Source: Atrichornis clamosus
Taxonomy: Eukaryota > Chordata > Aves > Passeriformes > Menuridae
Assembly: GCA_013400975.1 (NCBI GenBank)
Contig: WBMZ01009015.1
Span: 62,001 to 126,000, forward strand
Reading direction: 5' to 3'
DNA length: 64,000 nt
Shown here piece after piece: positions 25,652-36,236 of the stretch. Numbering within the stretch: the first letter of the stretch is position 1; the number at the start of each line of letters is the position of its first letter. The notes under the pieces are model-generated. The model was not told where the DNA came from. It did not search any database and saw only the letters and a list, made by a program, of their open reading frames with translations. Both the position numbers and the translations under genes were made by a program.

Positions 25652-25808
25652 GAGATGAAACGTCCTCCTGCTCAGAGTACAGGGAAGAGGCTGGAGCTGG
25701 GCTGCTTTCTCCACAACTGTAAAGCTGCAGTGAAATGAATTCTTTGTTCATGTTTCATTGGCCGCTCTGAGGAAAACAGTGACCAGGAGAGGAGGCAGGA
25801 GCCTCAGG
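25652..25808 (+). other. Exon-like segment, non-coding if real (tentative)
   Basis: A pyrimidine-rich acceptor (CTCTTATCTCTTTCCATTTG then CAG) ends at 25651 and a near-ideal donor (CTCAGG followed by GTGAGTG) starts at 25809. The 157 bases between them have stops in all three frames, so it could only be an untranslated or long-non-coding-RNA exon. It lies directly after the AT-rich block. Chance pairing of splice-like sites is quite possible. Confidence 0.15.
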
Positions 25809-26639
25809 GTGAGTGCAGGTCCCACCAGCCCAGCTCTCTGCAGCTGGGCCTGGCTCCCTCCTTCCCATCCCTCCCTCTCAGCCCAGGCTCCAGGAGGCAG
25901 GAGAGCTTTGTTCCACAGGACTCAGGTATTTCACTTCTCAAGCTGCTTCTAAGCAGTCTCCTCTGTTTGTGCTGAAATGCTGTGTAGGAGCACTTGTCAC
26001 TCATCTCAGCTTGCTTTGAAGCTGCTCCCAGAACCTGGGCATGGATATAGATGAGCTGCCCATCTGGGAACTTGCCAGGCTCTCAGAGCACTTGCCCCTT
26101 TGGGATCTGACACAAAGGGTGCCCCGTGTGCCCTGAGGTCTGTGCAGTGGGAAGGTTTATTCTGCACTACCACTGATAATGTTCCTACGCTCCTACACCT
26201 TCCAAACAGGTTGGTAGGTTCCACCTCATGTAGGTGTCCATCTCTCATTATCTTCCCCCTACCTGAGGTACACACAGAGCATGTGACACGCAGTTGAGTG
26301 ATTTTTATTCCCTCCACTTGAGGGAAGTAGCTTACAATGTTTTGGACTGGTCCTCTGTGATTGACTTGTGCCACCTATTTCTGAAACAGGGTGAGAGAAG
26401 ATTTAGGAAAGTTAGCGGTGCCCAGATCCATTTAGGACAGGAGGGGAGCCCCGAAGTTGGATAAAAGACTGTAGGCAGCCACACCCAGCATAGCTGCTCA
26501 TCACAGAGCCATCCTGTGAGAGTGTGATGTTCCTTCCTGCTCCTTTTTAATTTTGTTATAGAAACTGTTGGTGCAGTTGGTGGGTTCTCCCCATGCAGCA
26601 AAGGAGCTGCTCCAACAGCTCTGCACACCTCCAGGCAAG

Positions 26640-26775
26640 GTCCTTCCTGTGGAGGAGGTGATGGGAGCTGCTCCAGGAGGTGTTTATCCGAAGGCATGGC
26701 ACAGGGATCAGGGCTAGGTCCAGCCTTCTTCAGTGTCTTCATTAATGAGCTGAAAGATGGGGTAATGTTAATGAC
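26640..26775 (+). mobile_element. CR1 reverse-transcriptase gene fragment, degraded
   Basis: At about 26695-26765 the plus strand encodes LGPAFFSVFINEL followed by KDG, matching the 'G(P)-x-LFN-IFINDL' segment between conserved reverse-transcriptase motifs of CR1/L3 LINEs. The order of words (GGGATCAGGGCTAGGTCCAG, CTTCTTCAGTGTCTTCATTA, ATGAGCTG) matches CR1 open reading frame 2. The frame is lost soon after and no catalytic aspartate pair is visible. The left boundary is approximate. Confidence 0.65.
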
Positions 26776-29700
26776 ATAATGGCATGGAGGATGAAAGGAA
26801 GAGGGAGCACTGCCAAGGGCCAGGGGAGGCCCCAGGTTCCAGCCTGGCCAAAGAGAGCAGGGCTGGGCTGTGTCTGCCATGGCTCAGGCTTCACATTGGC
26901 CTGGTTTTGTGAGTAAAAGCAGAGCTGGGGCTGAGCCTGGGCAGCCAGAGCAGCAGGCTGGCTTTGAGGGCAGCTTTGAGCTGAGTGTTGGCTGCTCTGC
27001 TTTAACCCCAGGTTTTATGCAAACCCATCTTGTAGGTATTTCAATGCAGGAGTAGCGGGACCAGCAAGTCGGGGTGGGGGTGTGCAGGCAGGGAGGGGAG
27101 CAGAGTGTGTGTGAGTTGCATGTCTTCCTCTCACGTGTCTGCACCCGTATGTACACGTCTTCCAATGCCTTCCAGAGAGATTTTCATCCCAAGAGCTCTG
27201 ACAGCCTTTCAGGCATCAATCACACAGCACTGCAACACTCCTGCAAGGTCAGGGAGTGTTATCAGCCTCCTCCTCAGAGCAGCCATTTGTGCCTGCACGA
27301 CGAGGGGTGGGCAGAGGGAGAGTGGCTCCTGCGAGTGTGTGATTTCCTGCAATCAGAGCTTTCCAGACTCCTAGAGCCAGGGATGGCATCCAGGTCTCCT
27401 AAGGCCCGTTCCCTGCCCTGACCTCTGGAAACACTTCCTCCCCACAGAAACCTCACCGTGAAACCACCCAGCAGAGCAGGGCTTTGGAGTTTGGCAGGGA
27501 GAGCACAGGCTCTGCTCTGCCCAATCCGCAGGCACATTTTTGGGGTTGTGTGTTTGCTGAAGTGTTGGCTGTGCTGCTCTGGGGAGAAGAGGAGTTGATT
27601 GTTGAGCAGCCAGGACTCGGCGCCGCCCTGCCTGTCCGTGTGAATACCCTGCCCAGCCTGGCCAGGCCACAGGGGATGTGTGTGGGGCCTCAGCCTGCTC
27701 CTGTGAGGAGCCTTGTGTCTCCTCTCTGCTAAACACGGCTCTGGTTACCTGCTCTCACTGCAGCTTTGCTGGTCTGCTTTGGCTGCAGGGCCTCGTGATA
27801 GCTGGCTGGATTTATTTATTTAATACTGAACCTTAAAGAGAGGGTTGTTTTCCAGGCTGTCTCTGTGGAGCCAGGTCATGATGGGGTTAGTGTGGAGGGA
27901 AGCAGGGCTGCTTGGGAAGCCTAAAATCTGCCAATCCCACTATTCCTTCTGCCCCTCAGGCTTCTCTCAGTAACCCCCTCCTCCTGCAGTGGCAGGAAAG
28001 CTTACAGTGCCATGCAGGCTGTCCAGACCTTGCCACTTCCACCTCCCTCAGGATGTGGCAGGGATTGTATAAAAGGGATTCACAGCCCAAGGCTACAAAC
28101 AGAGCAGTATGACAGTGAAGAGAAGATGATGGAACACAAGCAGTGGGCCTTCCTTTGGTTATTTCTCCCATGCAGGCTCCTCCAGGTGTTACAGCATGTG
28201 CGTGCTGTCTCTCACCCTCTTCTGCAAGGGACAATGACATCCTCCCCATAGGGCTTAACAGTATTGTCTTTATTGCTGTGCCTGGGAAGCAACTGCACCC
28301 TTTTGGATGATGGATTAGTCAGGGGTTTAAAACAAAAGTTTGTGCTCTGGATCCCAACCTGAGGCATCTGCTGATCCTGATCTGAAGGGTTCCCCCAGCC
28401 CCAGCTTCACACACGGTACCCCCGGGTTGAATGGGCCACTGTGCTGCTTTGGGAGGCTGGATTTTCTTCATCTGCCTGAAATCCTGGGTTCTGTGGTGCC
28501 TGCCTGGCAGCCCTGCTCTGAGCAGAGGTCAAACTGCTCCATCACTGGTGCTTTCCTGCCCTTGGGATTTACAGCTGGATGAGGAAACTCACCTCCATCA
28601 CTGTCTGACCTGGGCAGTGTTCAGGTGTATCTTAAAGACCCCACGTTCCAAGAGGCAGGAATCTGTCACAGCACTGCTCTGTGCCTCAGGGGGGTCGTTC
28701 CCTGAAGGTTTGGCTCTTCCTTCAGGAATAAATCTGTAACTCCACACTCTTCCCATAAAACTGATAACACTGAGATTGCTTTACACATCAGCAACAGAAT
28801 GGAGACAGCAGAGGCAATCAGGACCCAAAATAATTATGTTTATCATCTATAATCATCACACTGAGTCTAACAGCACATTAGCACTTCCAGCAGGCAGTTT
28901 GCAGGAACAGGGAATACAGACAGCATTTTGGAGGATGCACTGGTCATTTTACAGGACACCAGCCCCAGCTGAACATGCCGTGGGGGATTCTCTGGGCTGC
29001 CAGCACACCCTTTGTTGTGTGTGTGAGGAGCAGGGGCAGGGCCAGTGTTGAACCCATCTCTGTGAAGTGTTACTGGGTGTGGTTCCAGAGTCAGGCTGTG
29101 AAAACAACAACTCAGCCTCTTTCTGACTCCTTCTGATGCTGGGGGTTTGGAAGGTGTAATCTGGAAGAGCCTACAGCTGCTTGAACCCCTGTCCATGGAA
29201 GGGATTATTCCAAGGGAACTCTCTGATGTGTCCCCTTGTGATGCTGTCTCTGCTTGTCACTATTTTCCTGCCAGTCCTGCAATACCTAACCCTGAACAAG
29301 GACTTTAGGCGTGGCAGAACTGCCCTCCCCTGTGCTGCCTCACAGCCTGGGGGTGTGGGGATAGAAATGTCCAAGCAAATCCAAGTGATCTCAGTTCAAA
29401 AAAGATCCCTGAAAACGTTTGCAAGCAGCAGACCCCCAGCATCCTTCAACCCATATCCTGCAGCCTGGTCCTCTCTCTCTTCATGCCTCTTTCCTCTTAG
29501 GGAGAGCCAAGCCTTGCAGCAAGGGAGAATGGGCCAGAGAAAGCCCTGGCCAAGGAGTGCGGTCAGTCTCTGCATTTAGCCTTTTGGTGGAAGGACTTAG
29601 TAACACTCTGCTTGGAAGGAAAGGTCCTGGAGCCAGATTTGGATGTGGAATTAGTTGGAATCCCATCAAAAGCCCGTCATCTCTTCAGCAAAATGTCTGA

Positions 29701-32544
29701 GATGCTGCACATTTATTTACTGTGATGTTTCAGGTTATAAAGTGGCTCTATAACCCCTTGTTTTCCATGATGATCAACAGGTGAGGGTGTAAAACCCCTC
29801 CTTACTGGATGCCAGTTCCGAGGTGTATCTGGGTGTGAGGGAGGGGCAGTTCCCATCCTCTCCATGTCTGTCAGAACTGGTGTTTCTCCTGCAGACACCA
29901 CCCCACTGCCAAGAACTGCTTTAGCAGGGCTCGTAGGAACTGCTTTCAAACCTGGAAGGGTTTTTTGGAGCCAAACATTGATCTAAGTGCATTTTTACTA
30001 AAATTCAAAAGCAAACCAGCCAGCCTTTCACTCCAACACTTCAGCTTTCCTGCAGATTGTTTTTCCAGGGGTACCCTCTTGCTTATCTGCCAGACTGTGG
30101 GAATGCTGTCAAGACAGGAGCCATTCTCCTGAAAGGCCCCCAGCTCAGGGACTGGGCCAGATGGGCCTATGCTGTGGGTATCTCATTGCCAGGGAGCCAG
30201 GGAGGAGAGTTGAGCTCCAGAGAGTGCTCCAGGCCTGGCCAAAAGGGCCCTGCTGTTCCCTGTGCCTGCTGTGTCAGGGCTGTGTTGTCCTACAGTTAGA
30301 GGATAAAGGGGTGAAAGGAGCCTCAGGGAGTCCTCAGAGCCAGCTTCAAAGTGAGGTCCAGTTGGTCTGGACATCATCCAGTCAGCTTTTGTGTCTCTTC
30401 AAGGACAGGGATTGTTCTGCCTCTCTGTCCCAGATAATTGGGTTTTCCTGGAGCGCAGTGCTCAGTACTGACTGTGAAATCTTTTTCCAAAATCTTGGCC
30501 CTTTTCTGTGCTAGCAGAGGTTCTGCTTTCAAAGCAGGTTTATCACTGACTTAACACCCACCAGGCTTCCCCTGTGCTCCTAGAGCTCCTCCAGCCTCTT
30601 TGTAGACTTCTCCAAGTTTGGAGAGAACGATGCCGGCTCCCATCCCAGTGTGTTTAAACCAGGGTAGTTTAGAAAGGCACTTCATAACTTGGAACATCAC
30701 AGTAAATAAATGTGCAGCATCTCAGATGTTTTTCTGAGGAGATGAAGTGTCACAGGCTTTGGACAGGATTCCAGCTAATTCCAGACAACTCTGGCTCCAA
30801 GTCCTTTCCTTCCCTGCAGACTGTTACAGAGGCCTTGAGGCCAGCCTGGACCACTGTGTGCCCTGGCCCAGTTCTACCAGTCTACGAAGAGAGTGAGACC
30901 AGTATAGCAGGGGCCTGCATGTCCCTCCCGCGGTCCTTCCGAGGAAGAAATGGGGCAGAAGAGGAAGATGCTGAAGCAGTGATGAAGCGGGGGGAGCTCC
31001 TGTGGCAGATCCTCAGCATGAGAGCTGCAAACCCAAGCTTTGTGGTATGGAATTGTACCAGGGAAAAGGAGGAGGCTTGTCCCAGAGAGCTCCTGCCAAA
31101 GTGTGAGACAGATGGAGGTGAGCTGAGGAGCAGTGAGGGGATCCTGACTGTGATCTTAGTGCTGTGCTGGCAAACTTGCTGCAAAATCACAGCAAAAGGA
31201 GGTTTTGAAGACAAGTGAGGAGCTTTGTGGGTGTTTTTCCCTGCTAGAAGCATGAATAAAGAAAAGCACGGCAGTGCTTCCTTGGAAATCTGGTGGGTGG
31301 CCTGGTGCTATGAGCTGATAGAAGGTGGGGGCTCATTCCTTCATAATGAATGAAAGATGACAGATGGGGAGAGGCAAGGAAAGGCCTTCAGCACTGGTAT
31401 AATTAACTTACTCCTGAGAACACTGGGAAGGGCTTTTTTCCTCATGTGATAAAAGAGAAGCTGTTTGACTGAGAGTAAGGAGATAATGAGAATTGTAGAG
31501 GTGAGTTTGGTTGTCCCTCTCTCCCTGAGACACTTGAAGCAAAGAGCCCGTGCCAGCTTCAGGAGCAGACGGAGAGGATGGATTCCCTGGTTTTGGGGGA
31601 GAAGTTGCAGCTCCTGGGGTGCCTCCCCTGAGCTTCACCCGCAGCCCTGAGCTCTGGTTTGGAGGAGCAGGTGAAGAGCCAAGGCCCCTTCACAGCAGTA
31701 ATGACTTCACACCCTGACTTCTTCCCCACGAGCCTTTTCTCTTGCACACTAAGGAGTCTGAGCCTACTCCATTGTGCCTCGGTAATTGTGCTTTTAATTA
31801 TGCTGTGTGTCTACGACCATCTGTTGTGCTCTTTTCAGAATCTGCTTCAGTTCTGATATCCCCTTTTGAGATGAAGGGACCATGAGTGCCCGCAGTATCC
31901 AAGGTGTGGATGAATCATAGATTTTTCTGTTCTGTTCTGGTTTTGCTTTCCAAATGATTCATTCCACTTGATCTGTTTCTTGATGGTTGCTGAGCCTGGA
32001 GCTGACATTTTCATGGAACTGACAGCTTTATGTGGAAAAATGAGGGTCGATTGAGGGGAGTGAAAATGGTGTCTGTTGGAGAGGAAAATCCTGATCTTTT
32101 CAGGATGAGTTTATTTGGACAAGGGCTATCAGAGGACTCTGAAAGGAGAGGTTATAATAGCTCCCAGTGTGGATGTCACCTGGGAGAGGCCAATGGGAAG
32201 CTGCTGGTGTTGGAATGGTGCTGTGGCTTGGGGATAGACAGATAAGAGCAGCATGGCAAACATCCTCCAGGAGCAGGGCTGCAAGGGACAGGGACGTCAA
32301 GCCAGGACTGGGAGCTGGAAAGGCTCCAGCTTCAATAAGAGAAGCAAAACAAGAGGTTAATGAGCCAGAGATCTTGTTAGGAAGGGAAGACAACTGCAAG
32401 TTTGGGCAGAGGATGTCCAGCAGCATCTGGGAGGGGACTGCATCCAGGGCTCGCAGTGAACTGGGAGCAGCAGCATCCCAGGCTTCCCCTCACAGGGGAT
32501 ACCTTCATATCACAGGGGATTCACTTGCATACCTGAGGGAACAG
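26776..32544. other. Long unique stretch, no gene confirmed
   Basis: No interspersed repeat is recognised. It includes an AT-rich patch at about 28760-28890 (AATAATTATG, CTATAATCATC) and a 168-codon open frame at 30712-31218 followed by a polyadenylation-like AATAAA at about 31255. That frame has a glutamate-rich middle and no known domain; it is discussed as a finding and not called a gene. Another AT-richer patch lies at about 31780-31860. Confidence 0.48.
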
Positions 32545-32763
32545 CTGGATATCAGGAAAAGATTCTTCCCCCAGAGGGTGCTGGGCACTGAACAGGCTCC
32601 CTAGGGAATGGGCACGGCTCCAAGGCTGCCAGAGCTCCAGGAGCCTTTGGACAACGCTCCCAGGCACAGGGTGGGATTGTTGGGGTGTCTGTGCAGGGCC
32701 GGGAGCTGGATCAATGATCCTTGTGGGTCCCTTCCAACTCAGGATATTCCATGATTCTGTGAA
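32545..32763 (+). mobile_element. CR1 LINE 3' region with SINE-like tail
   Basis: Sense CR1 of the 'ctggatatcaggaaaagattcttcccccagagggtg' type, continuing with GGGCACTGAACAGGCTCCCT, 'GAGCTCCAGGAGCCTTTGGA', 'GGTGTCTGTGCAGGGCCGGG', and a tail with ATGATCCTTGTGGGTCCCTT, CCAACTCAGGATATTCCATG and ATTCTGTG. The last 47 bases resemble the tail of the SINE at 43863-43983, so this CR1 type is a plausible source of that SINE's mobilisation tail. Confidence 0.9.
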
Positions 32764-35700
32764 GTTAATCTTGTGGATCAGATGGTCCTGCTCACCCAGT
32801 CCAAGAGGGAAGATTTGGCTCATAGAGCTTCGTGGAAGGTGAGAGCAGGGAAGGAAACTCAGCATTTGGTGGGTGAGAGGAACAGGCTTAATGTCAGTAT
32901 ATTTGGTGTGTAGGATAAATGTGGCTGAATCCAAGGGCTGGAGTCTTGCAGGAATAGTGGCTACAGCTGGAGGAAGACCAGGAGGTGAAAACCTGCAAGT
33001 GGCCTGTTCTAATCTTTGGGATAAGGGAATAAAACTGTCATCTAGGGCAACTCTTTATGTGGTTCTGGCACCTTTTGTCTGTGTAAGGAGCATCCTTTCC
33101 CTTCATAGGGAGATGTTAAGGCTGGGTGGTTTCCTCTTTATCCTGTCTGCCCCTGCTCTGGCTCCTTTCTCCTGGTGTGCAGGGGTGTTCTGGCCCATCC
33201 CACTGCTGATACTGTGCTACCTCAGGCTCTGAGCACCTTCTTCTCAGCAGGGTGACCTCTTCCTCTGTACTCTTTGCCCTCCAGAGCTCTGGGACTGGTT
33301 GGGCCCATGAGCCCAGCCCTGACACATTCTGTGCACCTGCAGCAGCTGCAGTTGGCTCTGGTTTGGATCTGTGGGTGGGATGTGGCAGAGTGGGTATCAT
33401 GTGGTACCAGACCCTCAGTACCCTTAGAAAAGTCTTATTCCAGTCCAGGCCAGGGACATCATCCCTTGACCTCTGGCAGCTGCTCCTCATCTTGAGTTCT
33501 GAGCATGTTTTAAAGGTACTTTGGGCTGCCTTGGTGTGAGTTCCTGGTGCTCTTTCTGACCTTGCTCTTTCCCCTGGGCCTGACACCTTGGTGCTTCAAT
33601 GTCACCCATGGTCACTGCTCCCACATGAGCAGGGGGAAGAAGCACCCGAGCCTTGGTTTGCTGTCCCTGTTCCATCTCCTGGCCATCCTGGACAGCTTCC
33701 AGCTTCCTGCTGTGGGGAAGGATTGTGGTGTCCTGCTCTTGCTGGTTTCCTGTGCAGGGAGGATGGAGAACATAAGTAGCTCACCAGATCAGTGAAGGGC
33801 TGTCTGTGTGTCATTCCTGCATTCCACAGGCAGGTTCCTTTCCCATCTCCTGTACCTGCAGGGTGGGATGCCAAGCACCAGTCAAGGGGCAGGACTGTAA
33901 ATGAGGTACCTCCAAACACTAGTTCTATTTAGCTGAAGGCCATGACGGAAAAACTGTGTTTCCATTAAATCCCCTTTGTATCAATCCATGGAGCTGGGCT
34001 GTGGGTGAGAGGTGCCAGGATCCAAGAGGCCACTAATTAATTACCAACCCCAACTCTTTATTGGCAAGGCAGGGCCCTCCAGCGCTGCCCTGCGGTGGTT
34101 GATTGGGGTGGGAGCCAAGGAGAGGCTCCGTTTCAGTGGCAATCCCTTAACATTCCCTCTGGCTTTCTTCCTCACAGACGTGTCCTGGCAGTGTGAGGGG
34201 AAGCCAGGGCTGAACATACGGCTTTTTGTGGAGCTCTGACCTTCCCAGAGCGGGGCAAAGCCATGCAGCTGGAATTCCCTTCAGTGCCCCTCAAAAGCCT
34301 ACCTGATGCCATGGAAAGCCTCTGGGACATTTCTGGGAAAACAAACCCATGGCCCAAGGTGCCAGCAGTTGCTATTGCCTCATGTTCTTCCTTAGCATGT
34401 ACCAAGGACAGCTGAGAGACTTTGGATGGTGCAGTAGGCGACACCTGTGACATCTCAGAGGTGGTGAACAGCAGCACAGCTCCACGGGTGCTCCCTGCAT
34501 GGCTCTGGGAATTCTGGGGACTACAAGACAGTGGATTAGGATACCTGAGGCAAGCCCCACACAGGTCTTTTGGGATCTTCCCTGTCATCAAACAAACAAG
34601 CACATTTGGAGTGGGTCATGGTAGTTCAGAAACTGTCCAGCTGTTCTGCGAGTGAAATCCACGACTGGCTGACCTGAGAGAGACTTTGGAAAAGCCAAAT
34701 GTAAATGCTCACAATGGCTTGCCAAGATCTGAATGGGAAGAACCTTCCTTGGAAGAGGATTTCCCATCTTGTCCCAAGGAGTCCCAGCTGCTGAGTGTGC
34801 TTGGTTGCCATGGCCTCTTGTCTGGAATTTGCTTTTCTCAAGACCTTAAAACCCATTCCCCTCCCCAGCTCCTCGTGGAGCTTGATGCAGCCTGTCTCCA
34901 GGAATGCAGCTGTTTGCTCCTTCTCTGGAATCAGAAAAGATTCCTACTTTCTTTCCTCCTGCTCTGCAGTGACCTAATTACTTAACTTTGCCTTGCAGCC
35001 TCTTCCTACAGCACTTGCCAAAGAGCTCATCAAAGCCTTCTGGCCCCGGGGGAGGTGGATTATTAATCTGTCTGTGCTCAAGGTTACAGGAGATGTTTCC
35101 TCCTCTCATGGACTGGCAACTCTTCCACACAAATCTTTAGCCTTTCCACTCAAGATCACCCACAGGCAACTGGGAGGGCGTTGGAGCGATGCTCATTCTC
35201 TACAAAAGGTTCCTCCAGGCTGCACTGGAATATCACACACTTCATTCTTGGCATAACTTGATCTGTTCAGCCTTGGGATGGTTGGAGGAGTGTCTGGTCT
35301 CCCTCCTTCCTTGACCAAAGGAGTCTCATAAATAGCCATATTCCTCTTGTGGCAGGGAGACTGGTGCACACAGGCTAATGCAGACAACATGTGTCACCTC
35401 TGGCTGTGATTTCCCACGTATGTGATGTCCAGGAGCTGAGGCAGTGCGTGGAGCAGGGGGGAGGTGGGAGAGGAGGTTAAAAGCTGTGTCCTGCACTGGG
35501 ATTTCATGTGTGTGTGCTTGTGCTGTGTGCAGGAACAGCTGCTTGGGCCTGGCTCTGGCCAGAGCTGCTCCACCGGAATGAAGCATGTAGGAAGGGGTTG
35601 TCCAGCCCCCAGGCACTGCCTCCCTTCTCTGGGGGGCTCTGTGAGGGCAGCGTGGTGCAGAGCTGCCTGTGCGACCAGGGTCTAAACCCCCTTGGCCACC

Positions 35701-36145
35701 CAGTGACCCCACTCAGGAGATCACTTGGAGTGATGTCTAAGGAGAGGGAAGTAGGAATCAAGCAGGAGGCATTGGAAGGATGTTAGAAGTTGCTGTCCAA
35801 GTCAGGGGAGCTGGATCTGACCGGTGCTGGATCCAGGAGATGAGTAGGGCAGAACACAAGTGAGGTGGTTTAGAGTCACCCTGGCCCTTCCTTTCCTGAG
35901 CGGCTCTGCCACTGCCACTTGCTCCCCCAGTACCACCATCCTGGGACCTCCAGGGCTGTCCCCTGCCCAGGGGCTCCTGCACTGTGCAGTCCTTTGGCTC
36001 CCCCATCCCACCCTGCACCTGTGGTCTGCCCGCACTCATCCTCCTGTGGCTGCTGGTACCCAGCACGTGCCTCTGCTCCCGGGCAGCAGCTGCCAGATCC
36101 ATTTGCTCAGTGTGTTCCTGCATTCACTGGGAGAATAGGCTTTTT

Positions 36146-36236
36146 GGAAGAGAAGGGGAAGACAACAGAGGAAAAACTGGAGGAGGGGGCCAGGAGGAAA
36201 TAAAAGGAAGTAAAAGAGAGAGGGGAAAAGGCAGGA
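36146..36236. repeat. Purine-rich tract
   Basis: About 90 bases almost entirely A and G on the plus strand, with GGAAG, GAGG and AAAAG runs and no fixed repeat unit. Confidence 0.7.

Larger units (their letters stand above)
24442..26639. other. Unique sequence including an AT-rich block
   Basis: No gene is confirmed. It contains an AT-rich block (25320-25600) and a splice-bounded non-coding segment (25652-25808), both listed separately. The region 25060-25300 has mixed composition and no repeat match. Confidence 0.48.
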
